Positions 29,564 to 38,601 of a stretch of DNA of 41,343 nt are shown here, one piece after another. A program made the position numbers and the translations under genes. Source of the DNA: an uncultured Planctomycetaceae bacterium (GTDB lineage: Bacteria > Planctomycetota > Planctomycetia > Pirellulales > Pirellulaceae); the NCBI GenBank assembly GCA_903863885.1, contig CAIPEB010000664.1:1-41343 (forward strand), given 5' to 3'. How positions within the stretch are numbered: the stretch's first letter is position 1; each line of letters begins with the position of its first letter. The notes beneath the pieces were generated by a model that saw nothing but the letters and a program-made list of their open reading frames with translations, did not search any database and had not been told where the DNA came from.

Positions 29564-30580
29564 ATGCTCCGAACGATTTTGGTCGCATTGATTGTCGGGC
29601 TCACGCTGGTGCCTGGTACCGTTCGCACGGAGGCAGGCGAATCCTACGTGCAGGTCATTTCGCAGGTGCAGCCTAAGATCGTGAAAATCTTCGGGGCGGG
29701 CGGACTCCGCGGCCTTGAACACTATCAAAGCGGTTTTCTGATTTCCGCTGAAGGGCACGTGCTGACCTCGTGGAGTTACGTGCTGGATACGGACTACATA
29801 TCCGTCGTGCTCAACGACGGCCGGCGTCTGCAGGGTAATCTGGTCGGAGCGGATCCCCGTCTGGAGATCGCGGTGCTGAAGGTGGATGCCGGTGATCTGC
29901 CGCATTTTGCGATTGATCAGGCCGCAACGCTGCGGGTCGGCGATCGGGTGTTGGCGTTCAGCAATCTGTTCGGAGTCGCTGCCGGTGACGAAGCGGCGAG
30001 TGTCCAGCACGGGTTGGTTGCCGCGGTCACCTCCCTGGCGGCGCGGCGCGGAGTATTTGAGACGCCGTACAGCGGGCCGGCTTACGTCCTGGATGCCATG
30101 ACCAACAATCCGGGCGCGGCGGGAGGCGCGTTGACCGACCGGCGAGGCCGGCTGGCCGGGATCCTTGGCAAGGAACTTCGCAACAGCCTGGACAACACGT
30201 GGCTCAATTACGCCGTCCCGGTGCGAGAACTTGAGACTGCCGTGAAAGACATCATTGCCGGCAAGTCACGGCCCTCGGTGGATAATACGGCTCGCAAACC
30301 GGCTCAGGCCGTAACTCTGGCGCTGCTGGGAATCACGCTTGTGCCCGACGTGCTCGCCAGAACTCCGCCGTATATTGATCGCATCGCGACCGGTTCGCCC
30401 GCGGAAAAAGCCGGGCTGCATCCGGATGATCTCGTGCTGTTCGTCAATGGCCAGATCGCGCCCTCGATCAAGGTTTTGAATGAACAACTCGAGCGCATCG
30501 ATCGCATCGACGAGGTGCGTTTGACAGTTCAGCGTGGCCAGGACTTGATTGAAGTCTCGCTGTTCGCTCCCGCAGGGTGA
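29564..30580 (+). CDS. S1C pseudoprotease with PDZ domain
   Basis: 338 residues with a signal peptide (LVALIVGLTLVPGTVRTEAG). The trypsin-like fold aligns with its upstream neighbour, but all three catalytic positions are changed: His to Ser71 (LTSWSYVLD), Asp to Glu101 (DPRLEIAVLKV) and Ser to Ala186 (NPGAAGGAL). A PDZ domain closes the protein (SPAEKAGLHPDDLVLFVNGQ). It should not cleave peptides; a binding or regulatory role beside the active paralogue is inferred. The glycine frame of the oxyanion loop is kept, so the fold is probably intact. Confidence 0.88.
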   Translation: MLRTILVALIVGLTLVPGTVRTEAGESYVQVISQVQPKIVKIFGAGGLRGLEHYQSGFLISAEGHVLTSWSYVLDTDYISVVLNDGRRLQGNLVGADPRLEIAVLKVDAGDLPHFAIDQAATLRVGDRVLAFSNLFGVAAGDEAASVQHGLVAAVTSLAARRGVFETPYSGPAYVLDAMTNNPGAAGGALTDRRGRLAGILGKELRNSLDNTWLNYAVPVRELETAVKDIIAGKSRPSVDNTARKPAQAVTLALLGITLVPDVLARTPPYIDRIATGSPAEKAGLHPDDLVLFVNGQIAPSIKVLNEQLERIDRIDEVRLTVQRGQDLIEVSLFAPAG

Positions 30581-30695
30581 GATTGGTCGCGGATAGATTT
30601 GGTTTCGCCTGGCGTTTTGAATTCCCGATCCCGTCCGTTGATCGCTGCGAGATGAAGTGCTTCCGCCGCTGTCTCGCGGGAAGAAAGTGAGAACG

Positions 30696-31991
30696 ATGGC
30701 AGTCCGAAGGCGTTTCTGGTTGAGTTTTGCGAAGGCAGCCCTGTGCGGCATTGCGGCCACGCTGGTCTGCTTCTCAAGCAGTGCTCGCCATGTGTGGGCC
30801 GAAGAGGCCGATCTCGACGGCCTTGAAGAGCAAGCCGTGCGCGCGGCTGTGGAGGCCGTGGCACCTTGCGTCGTTCGCATCGAGACGACGGGCGGCATGG
30901 AACGGGCAGGCGAGGTGCTGCTCGGTGCGGGACCTACGACCGGACTCGTTGTGGGGGCTGATGGATGGATTGTTTCCAGCGCGTTCAACTTCCTCCGGCA
31001 GCCTGCGTCAATTCTCGTGACTCTGGCGGATGGCAAGCGGGTTGCCGCCCAGATTGTCGCCCGGGATCGCAGTCGTATGCTCGTGCTGCTGAAAGCGGCT
31101 GTGCAGCAGCCGTTGCCGGTGCCCGAAGTTGCACCGCCCGGCGAGATGTTCGTAGGGCAGTGGACGATTGCCGTGGGGCGATCGATGGACGCCGCTCAGC
31201 CGAATGTCTCGGTCGGCGTGCTGAGTGCCCGCAATCGCATCTGGGGAAAGGCCGTCCAGACGGATGCCAAGGTGTCGCCGAGCAATTACGGCGGGCCGCT
31301 GGTGGATATTCGCGGGCGAGTGATGGGAGTGCTCGTGCCTCTTTCGCCGGATGCGATCGCGGAGTTGGCTGGCGCGGAATGGTACGATTCAGGAATCGGT
31401 TTCGCCGTGCCCCTGGCGGATATCCTGCAGCGACTCGAGCGTCTGCAGTCCGGCAAAGATATCTTTCCCGGTCTGCTCGGAATCTCATTCAAAGACGGTG
31501 ACATTTACTCGTCGCTGCCCCCGATCGCCGCCGTGTCTCCCCGTTCGCCGGCAAGCGACGCGGGGTTGAAGGCGGGTGACCAGATCGTGGCGGTCAATGG
31601 CAAGCCGGTCAGCACTCAGATTCAGCTGAAGCACGCACTCGGGCCGCTGGACGCGGGAGAGAAAGTCCAACTGTCGGTGACGCGCGGAACTGAAAAAGTC
31701 GACGCGGTCGCGACCCTCGCCGAAAAACTGATTCCGTACGAGCACCCGTTCATCGGCCTGCTGCCGATGCGCGGCGGAACCGCGGCGGACGGCACTGCGG
31801 TGCGGTACGTCTATCCGGACAGCGGCGCTGCTGCCGCTGGTCTGAAGGTCGGCGATCGCGTGCTGCAATTGGATGGCAAACCCATGCCGCAGGCCGATGC
31901 GCTGCGTCTGACGATCTCGGCGCGCCAACCCGGCGACACCGTCGAATTGCAGGTCGATCGGAGCGGCCAGAAAGTCGGCCTGAAAGTGTAG
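30696..31991 (+). CDS. S1C pseudoprotease with two PDZ domains
   Basis: 431 residues from ATG 30696; a GTG at 30657 would put 13 residues before the signal peptide (AALCGIAATLVCFSSSARHVWA). The protease fold again lacks its triad: His aligns with Phe (VSSAFNFL), Asp with Met (RDRSRMLVLLK) and Ser with Tyr (SPSNYGGPLVD). Two PDZ domains follow (SPASDAGLKAGDQIVAVNGK and SGAAAAGLKVGDRVLQLDGK). It ends at TAG 31989-31991, after which the same frame continues directly into a hydrolase-like domain, so the natural product may be a longer fusion. Confidence 0.85.
   Translation: MAVRRRFWLSFAKAALCGIAATLVCFSSSARHVWAEEADLDGLEEQAVRAAVEAVAPCVVRIETTGGMERAGEVLLGAGPTTGLVVGADGWIVSSAFNFLRQPASILVTLADGKRVAAQIVARDRSRMLVLLKAAVQQPLPVPEVAPPGEMFVGQWTIAVGRSMDAAQPNVSVGVLSARNRIWGKAVQTDAKVSPSNYGGPLVDIRGRVMGVLVPLSPDAIAELAGAEWYDSGIGFAVPLADILQRLERLQSGKDIFPGLLGISFKDGDIYSSLPPIAAVSPRSPASDAGLKAGDQIVAVNGKPVSTQIQLKHALGPLDAGEKVQLSVTRGTEKVDAVATLAEKLIPYEHPFIGLLPMRGGTAADGTAVRYVYPDSGAAAAGLKVGDRVLQLDGKPMPQADALRLTISARQPGDTVELQVDRSGQKVGLKV
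31989..31991 (+). other. In-frame amber codon between the PDZ and hydrolase-like parts
   Basis: TAG follows the last PDZ strand (QKVGLKV). The same frame then runs on through a Pro/Ala linker into the hydrolase fold with no further stop until 32693. Confidence 0.8.
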
Positions 31992-32693
31992 TTGTCGGGA
32001 TTACCTACGGCGGTTCCAGCGGAATTGCCTGCCGGCGCACCGGCAAGCGAACCGCGTCCGGATGGACCCAAGACGGGATTACTCGAAGTGAAGGTCGCCG
32101 AGTCGCCTAATGCGTGTGTCGCATGGGTTCCGGAGAACTACGATCCGAAGAAGTCCTACGGCCTCGTCGTCCAGTTGCCTCCTCCGGGCGAGTTTGCGAA
32201 AGATGAATTCTCGAAACAGTGGAGCGAGTCGTGCAAACGCACGGATCTCATCGCGATTGCGCCGCAAGCCGCTCAACGGGATGGCTGGCAGCCGATCGAA
32301 GGTGAGGTGGTTCGCAAGGCGATCGAGCAGATGATCAAGAACTACTCGATCGACCGCAATCGCATCGTCACTTTCGGCAGGCAGGCAGGCGGATCGATGG
32401 CGATCTACGTTGCCCTGCGCAGCCGCGATCTCGTGCGAGGAACGGTCGTCATGGAGGCTTCGATTCCAGGGCACCTCGAGATGCCGGACAACAGTCCGGT
32501 GGAACGTCTGGCGTTCTATCTGTTGGCCGCTTCCGACTCAAAACTCGGTCCGCGGATCGATGCTGCGGCAAAACGCCTCGGGGAGATGAAGTACCCGGTG
32601 ACGGTCAAGAAACTCGCCAACGGCGCGAAGTCGCTCGAGGGCGGCGAGTTCGCGGAGGTTCTGCGATGGATCGACAGCCTCGACCGGATCTGA
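31992..32693 (+). CDS. Alpha/beta-hydrolase-like domain lacking the nucleophile
   Basis: 233 residues if read from TTG 31992, which directly follows the TAG of the previous gene in the same frame. There is no ribosome site of its own and no signal peptide, and it opens with a Pro/Ala-rich linker (PTAVPAELPAGAPASEPRPD) like an interdomain spacer. The fold resembles serine esterases or polyester depolymerases (YGLVVQLPPPG; IEQMIKNYSIDRNRIVTFG). The nucleophile elbow GxSxG reads GRQAG, so Ser is replaced by Gln, and no His is seen in the usual C-terminal position. It is probably the C-terminal half of the PDZ protein, non-catalytic. Confidence 0.65.
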   Translation: MSGLPTAVPAELPAGAPASEPRPDGPKTGLLEVKVAESPNACVAWVPENYDPKKSYGLVVQLPPPGEFAKDEFSKQWSESCKRTDLIAIAPQAAQRDGWQPIEGEVVRKAIEQMIKNYSIDRNRIVTFGRQAGGSMAIYVALRSRDLVRGTVVMEASIPGHLEMPDNSPVERLAFYLLAASDSKLGPRIDAAAKRLGEMKYPVTVKKLANGAKSLEGGEFAEVLRWIDSLDRI

Positions 32694-32696
32694 CGA

Positions 32697-33809
32697 ATGG
32701 CATCACTCCGCGAAATGTTCTTGCTGCGAGCCGCCCCTGGTCAATTCGCTGGAATTGCCGCCGGCGACTGGTTCACGTTGCTGCGCGAAAACCGTTTTTC
32801 CATTGACCCGCCTTACTGGCTGCGGGCAACGCTGGTGACGCTGGCGAGCCTCGGCAATTCGGCACTGAGGCATTGCGAAAATGCTTGCTACGGGGCGCGA
32901 GTCCGAAATACCGAGGTGCACGCGCCGGTCTTCATTCTCGGACACTGGCGATCGGGTACCACACACCTCCAGAATCTGTTATCGCTCGATCGGCGGTTCG
33001 CATCCCCGAACTTGTTCCAGGTCTGCTTTCCCCACAGTTTTCTCTGCACTGAATCTGTCGCCTCGCGGTTGCTCGGGCTGCTTGTTCCGAAGCGGCGTCT
33101 GGGCGACGACATGGACCAGCATCTGGGGATGCCGTTTGAGGACGAGTTTGCCATCAGTGCCGCGACGCTCCGCTCGCCGTATTTGAGCATGTCTTTTCCC
33201 CGCCGCAGCGAACATTACGACCGCTATATGACGCTGTGCAACGTGCCGCAACGCGAAATCGACGAATGGAAGGCCGGGCTGAAGTTCTTCGTGCAGAAAC
33301 TCGCCTGGAAATACGGCCGACCGCTGGTCCTGAAATCACCCACGCACACCTGCCGCATTCGGTTGCTGCTTGAGTTGTTTCCCGACGCCCGGTTTGTGCA
33401 CCTTCACAGGAACCCGTACGCCGTCTTCCTGTCGACGCGCGGCCGGCGAATCATCGGAAGCGAGTACTTTCGCCTTCAGCGCTGGTCCGAGTCGGAAGAC
33501 GAGATGCTGATACAGCGATATGCGGAAATGTACGACCGGTTCTTCGCCGAGCGGCAACTGATTCCTGCGGGGCGATATTGCGAGGCTGCGTACGAGGATC
33601 TGCAGAAGGATCCGATCGGGCAATTGCGCGACATCTACGGGAAACTCGATCTGCCGCCGTTCGAGCAGGTCGAGGCGACCGTGCAGCGGTACATTGCCTC
33701 TCTGGCCGGCTTCAAGAAAAACGAATACTCCGAGATGTCCGCAGCGCTGAAGTCACGGATCGCGACGGCTTGGCGCAGGAGTTTCGACGAATGGGGCTAT
33801 TCGACTTGA
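32697..33809 (+). CDS. Sulfotransferase family protein (PAPS-dependent type)
   Basis: 370 residues. The 5'-phosphosulfate loop is FILGHWRSGTTHLQNLLSLD (~residue 80), and the 3'-phosphate motif is FVHLHRNPYAVFLSTRG. LVLKSPTHTCRI lies between. These proteins transfer sulfate from PAPS to a hydroxyl of a glycan, lipid or peptide; the acceptor is unknown. It starts 3 bases after the hydrolase-like gene, so it may be the last gene of the array, and it converges on the TPR gene with only 9 bases between. The glycosyltransferase operon next door suggests a glycan acceptor, but that is inference. Confidence 0.88.
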   Translation: MASLREMFLLRAAPGQFAGIAAGDWFTLLRENRFSIDPPYWLRATLVTLASLGNSALRHCENACYGARVRNTEVHAPVFILGHWRSGTTHLQNLLSLDRRFASPNLFQVCFPHSFLCTESVASRLLGLLVPKRRLGDDMDQHLGMPFEDEFAISAATLRSPYLSMSFPRRSEHYDRYMTLCNVPQREIDEWKAGLKFFVQKLAWKYGRPLVLKSPTHTCRIRLLLELFPDARFVHLHRNPYAVFLSTRGRRIIGSEYFRLQRWSESEDEMLIQRYAEMYDRFFAERQLIPAGRYCEAAYEDLQKDPIGQLRDIYGKLDLPPFEQVEATVQRYIASLAGFKKNEYSEMSAALKSRIATAWRRSFDEWGYST

Positions 33810-33818
33810 GGGATCGGA

Positions 33819-36353
33819 TCAGTCCTTTTCCGCGGTCTCACGGTAGGGTTTACCGGCCTGGAGCGGCACCAGCATGTTTCTGATGGACGCTTCCAACTCC
33901 GCGTTCTTCTGTCGTCCCGCGAAGATTGCCGCACGGCGCGCGGTCTTCACGGCTTCGTCAAACCGACCCGTTTCGGCATAGGCCGCGGCCAGAGTTCGAA
34001 GCAGCGCCGGGTCGCGGTTCCCCTTGGATTCCATGGCTTTCAATGCTAGTTGCACGGCGTCCTTGCCGTTGCGCAGGGAGTCGTTGGATGAAGTGGCCAG
34101 TTGCCACGCTGCGTCATTCAGCAAATCGCCGTCGTTTGGCAGATAGTCGATCCACCATCGCCAATGCGCCAGCGCCGCCGGCGGTCCTCGCAGTCGGCTC
34201 ACCGCAAGAGCAAAATTCTGTCGCGCCATGTCGCTTGCGGGATCCAGCTCGACGTGCTTTTGAAAATGGACGAGCGCCTCGTCCAATTTGTCCTGCACGA
34301 AGAGAATGCCGCCGAGATTTCCGTGTGCTTCGCCGAAGTCGGGGTTGAGTTCGATGGCTTTGCGGAATTCGGCGGCTGCGCCGTCCAGTTGATCCAGACT
34401 GCGCAGTGCCAGTCCGAGGTTGCAGTGGAAGTCGGCCGAGGCCGGAGCAAGCTGCGCGGCCCGACGGAACTCGGCCGCGGCCTCGTCGACTCGGCCGTCT
34501 CGCATCAGCATGGCGCCGAAGTTGTTGTGGACTTCGGCGCATTCGTCATCGATGGCCAACGCCTCTTTCATATGTCGCTCGGCGTCTTCGGTGCGGCCCA
34601 TCGCGGACAGAGCACTGCCCAGCCCGCTGTGGGCGGCGGCCAGGTAAGGCTTCAATCGCAGCGCCTTCTGGAAATTGACAGCGGCTTCGTCAGTCTTTCC
34701 GATTTTCGCCAGGGCATTGCCGAGGCCGGCGTAGGCTTCGGCGCACAACGGGTCGATTTTGAGGGACTCTCGGAAATGTGCCAGAGCCTCGTCGGTTTGC
34801 CCGCGGTTGGCCAGGACGCAGCCGAGGTTGTTGTGGGCGGCAACGCTGCTCGGGTCGGCTGCGACGGATTCCCGCAGATGGCTCTCGGCTTCGTCGATCT
34901 TCCCGCGGCTGGCAAGGATGCTGCCGAGGTTCGTGTGGGCAGGAGCGAAGCTTGGATCCGCCTCAAGGGACTTCCGCAGTTGGGCCACGGCCTCGTCGAT
35001 GCGTCCTGTTTGTGCGAGGTGGCTGCCGTATTGATTGCGGGCCACGGCATTTCGCGGGACGCACGCCAGCGTGTACTTCCAGAGTGTCTCGTTGTCGCGC
35101 CAACGCGATGTCTGGCGCCAGGCGGCAAGCGCCAGCACCATCACGACGCACGAGGCCAATGCGGCCAACGTCATGTAAGACCGCGGCCAGCGGTGGCAGG
35201 CTTCGGCGATGCCCCAGGCCAATGCAATCGCCAATCCGATCTGCGGCAGATAGGTGAATCGATCCGCCTCGGCTTGCACGCCGAATTGCACCAGTCCGAT
35301 GGTCGGCACCATCATTCCGAGGTACCAGAGCCAGCCAACCAGCAGGTAAGGACGCTGCTTTCGCCACCACAACGCCAGTGCCGTGATGGCAAGGAGCAGA
35401 ATCGCAGCGCCTGCCATTTGCCAGGGCGGCAACACCGAGCGACGTGGATAAGCGGGAATCAGATTCACGGGAAAAACGAACTGCCCCAGGTACTGTGCGT
35501 ACGAAATTGCAGCGTTGCCGATGCGCCAACCAAGCGAGTACTTTTGGTTGGCCGAAAGCGCGGCGGCCGAACGACCGAGCACGGAAAGCAGACAGAAGGC
35601 AACCGTGACCAGCAGCAGCGGGATCTTTTCGAGAACCAGCTTGATCGGGATGGAGCATCTTGCCGGCTCGCCTGGAGTTGTTTTGCTCATACGTCCGAGC
35701 GGCCAGTAGTCCAGCAGCAACAGCAGGAAGGGCAGGGTGACTGCGACCGGCTTGGCGGCCAGTCCCAACACGAAGCAAACTACCACGACGAGGTAACGCC
35801 AGAGTGAAGCCGGTCGCTTCGCGTAGGCCGAATACGCCGCAAGAGTCAATGCAAACAAAAGGCCGCTCAACACGTCCTTGAGTTCGGTCACCCAGGCCAC
35901 GGACTCGACTCTCAGCGGATGGACCGCGAAAACCGCGGCAGCCAGTGCGCTGGGCCAGACGGAGTTCGTCATTCGCCAAAGAACGAGCAGCAGCACGACG
36001 GCCGCCGCAGCGTGCAGAACGACATTCGTCACGTGATGGAACGAGGCGTCATGGCCGAGCAGATGCCAGACGAGCATATGCGAGATGTACGTCAGCGGCA
36101 TGGTGCTCAGCACGCTGTTTTCGGTGAACACGGCCGCGAGCGATTGAGGCGTCAATTCGCCCCTGACGAGGCGATTCTGGTAGACGAACGCGTCGTCGTC
36201 GTAGTTGAGGAACTCAAAGTCGGCGGTCTGGCCGTATATCAACCCGATTACCAGCATCAGCATGGCGCACAGAATCGCCACGACGGCACGGTCGTGCGAA
36301 CGCGGCCGGTTTGTTCGCGAGTCTGACTCCCGGATTGAACTCGGATCTTCCAT
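33819..36353 (-). CDS. TMTC-like GT-C membrane protein with about ten TPRs
   Basis: 844 residues from ATG 36353; the frame is open to 36554, but that extension overlaps the next gene. The first half has many membrane helices. Its first extracytoplasmic loop holds LNYDDDAFVYQN, the acidic motif of GT-C glycosyltransferases. HPLRVESVAWVTELKDVLSG is the hallmark of the DUF1736/TMTC family, whose animal members transfer mannose to protein. From about residue 432, eight consecutive 34-residue TPRs follow (for example HTNLGSILASRGKIDEAESH), plus degenerate ones near the end. It is the last gene of the minus-strand glycosyltransferase operon. O-glycosylation is a family-based guess. Confidence 0.85.
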   Translation of the reverse strand: MEDPSSIRESDSRTNRPRSHDRAVVAILCAMLMLVIGLIYGQTADFEFLNYDDDAFVYQNRLVRGELTPQSLAAVFTENSVLSTMPLTYISHMLVWHLLGHDASFHHVTNVVLHAAAAVVLLLVLWRMTNSVWPSALAAAVFAVHPLRVESVAWVTELKDVLSGLLFALTLAAYSAYAKRPASLWRYLVVVVCFVLGLAAKPVAVTLPFLLLLLDYWPLGRMSKTTPGEPARCSIPIKLVLEKIPLLLVTVAFCLLSVLGRSAAALSANQKYSLGWRIGNAAISYAQYLGQFVFPVNLIPAYPRRSVLPPWQMAGAAILLLAITALALWWRKQRPYLLVGWLWYLGMMVPTIGLVQFGVQAEADRFTYLPQIGLAIALAWGIAEACHRWPRSYMTLAALASCVVMVLALAAWRQTSRWRDNETLWKYTLACVPRNAVARNQYGSHLAQTGRIDEAVAQLRKSLEADPSFAPAHTNLGSILASRGKIDEAESHLRESVAADPSSVAAHNNLGCVLANRGQTDEALAHFRESLKIDPLCAEAYAGLGNALAKIGKTDEAAVNFQKALRLKPYLAAAHSGLGSALSAMGRTEDAERHMKEALAIDDECAEVHNNFGAMLMRDGRVDEAAAEFRRAAQLAPASADFHCNLGLALRSLDQLDGAAAEFRKAIELNPDFGEAHGNLGGILFVQDKLDEALVHFQKHVELDPASDMARQNFALAVSRLRGPPAALAHWRWWIDYLPNDGDLLNDAAWQLATSSNDSLRNGKDAVQLALKAMESKGNRDPALLRTLAAAYAETGRFDEAVKTARRAAIFAGRQKNAELEASIRNMLVPLQAGKPYRETAEKD

Positions 36354-36420
36354 ACCTGAATGTCCGGGGAAACTCTCGCTTGGACCGCGCGGGCACGCCG
36401 GTCCTGGTTTCGTTCCGTTT

Positions 36421-37371
36421 TCAAGTGAGCGCACTTGAAAGGACCGGTCTCGTGCTGTGGTTGAAATGCCGCCTGTAGAGTTCGAACGCCCATGCGGTTC
36501 GGCTGGGAACGTAAGTGAGAATCGCTTCGGGATTCCGGCTGATATCTTCCACAAGGCTCAGATTGTTTTCGTAGCCGATGTACTCGAGCCGCATGTCGAA
36601 GATCAGGTCGTGCGCGTTTCGCACCTGGACCACCGACGGCTTGTTGTAGACCGCTTTGAATCCCCGCGCCTGCACGTAGTACCCGGCCCAGATGTCCTGC
36701 TGGCGTCCCACGTTGGGAAAGATGAAATAGTCCTCGAGCACATCGCTGCTCAGGAAGGTGTTCTGAGAATTGAGCGGTCCGATCTTGTTGGAAGCCATCG
36801 GAAATCGGCCCGGATCGAATTCGCAGTGCGGTGCGTACTGCAGACGGCAGATTGCGTCGATGTCGGGATCGCCATTCCAGAGGTCGGCCTGAATATCCAC
36901 GTGGACTGTTCTGCGGGTCTTTCGGCTGTAATCCCGTCTGGGAAGCAATTGCAGCGGGTATCCTCGATGCCAGAGGTGGGGATGATTGGTGGCGCCGAGC
37001 GGGTCAAAAGCCGGTAAGTCGGTTTCGTAGTAGTCCACCTCGACGTCAGAACCGACGAGCAAGTCACGGCCCCAGTCGTCCATCGGGATGTTGTCGTCAT
37101 CGACGACGGCCACGATGTCGGCTCCGAGGTCCTTGGCCCAGAGGAATCCGAAGTTGCGGCGCTCGACGCAATTCCATCCGATTGCCCTCGAGAGTTCCGC
37201 GTCGTATTTCTCCTGTTCGGCGGGCGAGACGTAGATTCCCCGCTCGAGTTGATAATCGGCCGGCGTTTTCAGATCGCCGACAACCACCAGTTCCCAGTCC
37301 TTGAAGGTCTGGAACTTTTCAATCGCCACGGTCGGGGCGTTGATCGTTGTCGTCACGATGACTTTTTTCAT
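36421..37371 (-). CDS. STELLO-like (DUF288) glycosyltransferase
   Basis: 316 residues from ATG 37371; a start at 37428 would overlap the GT2 gene and add 19 residues unlike the family. It has a nucleotide-sugar-binding fold: VIVTTTINAPTVAIEKFQT, then WELVVVGDLKTPADY, NFGFLWAKDLGADIVAVVDD with a DDD metal motif (DDDNIPMDDW), and QNTFLSSDVLEDYFIFPNVG. This matches STELLO-like proteins, also found in bacterial surface-glycan loci. No signal or membrane helix is seen, so it is cytoplasmic. It lies 67 bases before the TMTC-like gene and 43 bases after the GT2 gene. Confidence 0.8.
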   Translation of the reverse strand: MKKVIVTTTINAPTVAIEKFQTFKDWELVVVGDLKTPADYQLERGIYVSPAEQEKYDAELSRAIGWNCVERRNFGFLWAKDLGADIVAVVDDDNIPMDDWGRDLLVGSDVEVDYYETDLPAFDPLGATNHPHLWHRGYPLQLLPRRDYSRKTRRTVHVDIQADLWNGDPDIDAICRLQYAPHCEFDPGRFPMASNKIGPLNSQNTFLSSDVLEDYFIFPNVGRQQDIWAGYYVQARGFKAVYNKPSVVQVRNAHDLIFDMRLEYIGYENNLSLVEDISRNPEAILTYVPSRTAWAFELYRRHFNHSTRPVLSSALT

Positions 37372-37414
37372 GGGGACATTTCTCAGGCGATCAATGCGGA
37401 AGAAACAGCCGCCG

Positions 37415-38179
37415 TCAGCCGGGGCCAACGCAGTTCGACTTGAGGATCGACCGTTTGCTGGCGAATCGAGTCTTCAGTCCGATCCAGAAATACGCGAAAT
37501 TGCGGAAGAACGGGTTCTGCGACCGCCCCTCAACTCGCGGATGCCAGACCGAAGGGATTTCGGTGACGGGAACGCCGAGCCGGAGTGGTTTGATCACCGT
37601 CTCCAGATTGAAAGGATGCCTGAGTTCCTCCCAGCGAATCGATCGGACCAGACTCGCGGGCAGGATCCGGTATCCAAACGTCATATCCGTAAGATGAGTG
37701 CCGTAAAGCCAGGCGAAGAAGTGCTGAAACGCCCAGTTGCAGACAAGCTTGACCCTCGAGTAGCCGTGGAATGCCCCGCCGTCGATCCAGCGCGACGTCG
37801 TCACGATGGCCGACGGGTTCTTTTCGGCCTCGGCGATCAGCTTGCTCACGACGTTCGGGTCGGTTTCCAGGTCGCTGGACATCATGATCACGTGGCTGCC
37901 TCTCGCCAGGGCAAAGGCCTCGCGCATGGCGCCGCCCAGGAACGGAAGCTGCTGGCGATGAACAACGATCAGATCGCCCAATTCCCGCTGCAGTCGCTCG
38001 ACGACAGTCATGGCCTGCGGCGTCGTTTGCCGGCAGACGACGATCAGCAGTTCCCGGAGCGTGTCCCGCGCGTCGCGCAGAATGATCCGGACCGTCTGGT
38101 CCAGCGACGTGGTCTCGTTCATCACAGGCAGGATGACCGTTACCGAGTCGAGTTTTTCCACATGCGGATAATCGGGCAA
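37415..38179 (-). CDS. Family 2 glycosyltransferase
   Basis: 254 residues from a probable TTG start at 38179. GAGGAGAG lies 7 bases before it, and homology starts just after (KLDSVTVILPVMNETTSLDQ). The frame is open to 38431, but the extra 84 residues are Arg/Pro-rich and unlike the family. GT-A features: ILPVMNE, the metal site in VIMMSSDLETDP, and a later HPFNLETVIKPLRLGVPVTE segment like that of polyprenyl-phosphate sugar transferases. It has no clear membrane helix. It is the first gene of the minus-strand operon with the STELLO-like and TMTC-like genes; it may make the lipid-linked sugar donor for the last one. Confidence 0.87.
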   Translation of the reverse strand: MPDYPHVEKLDSVTVILPVMNETTSLDQTVRIILRDARDTLRELLIVVCRQTTPQAMTVVERLQRELGDLIVVHRQQLPFLGGAMREAFALARGSHVIMMSSDLETDPNVVSKLIAEAEKNPSAIVTTSRWIDGGAFHGYSRVKLVCNWAFQHFFAWLYGTHLTDMTFGYRILPASLVRSIRWEELRHPFNLETVIKPLRLGVPVTEIPSVWHPRVEGRSQNPFFRNFAYFWIGLKTRFASKRSILKSNCVGPG

Positions 38180-38601
38180 CAGACTTCTCTCCTCAATGCG
38201 CCCCTTTTGCACAGTTGCCGGAGGGCGCTGGATCAGTATCTCGCATCCGGGGCGGGCACGGCGGACCGCGACCGGCGGGAGTCGGTGAAAAAGAGCGGCT
38301 TGACATGCCGTCGCCGTCGGGGCTTCTCTTCTTCCACCCAAGGCAGCGTACCTTACCATTAATACGCGTGCGTTCCGTTCCTGCCCACAATCTGGCCGCC
38401 TTCGCGGCGACCAGCATGCCGGTTTTTCCATTAATTCCGCTTCTCCGGTGCGATTTCCGCCGGCGCTTGGCGATCTTGGGGGGCCAAGCGGAGCCGCGCA
38501 TCGAGAACGTGTTTGAAAACCCCGCTAGGCAATCAGCACGCCGATCGGTAAACCTAAGCGGTAAGAAAGCTGGGAATATCAGAGCGGGAGCGCATGACGC
38601 A
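38180..38601. other. Divergent intergenic region between the GT2 and GTPase genes
   Basis: About 422 bases. It should hold promoters for both directions. Two copies of a CCATTAAT-(A/T)-C sequence lie at 38356-38367 and 38428-38440. A TTGACA at 38300-38305 has no matching -10 at the right distance. I see no gene. Confidence 0.35.

Noticed and set aside
34101-35807. Long plus-strand open frame of 568 codons
   Set aside because: It lies antisense to the clear TPR/GT-C gene and mirrors its repeats. Its sequence is not protein-like.
38300-38330. TTGACA promoter before the YchF-like gene
   Set aside because: No acceptable -10 lies 16-18 bases downstream.
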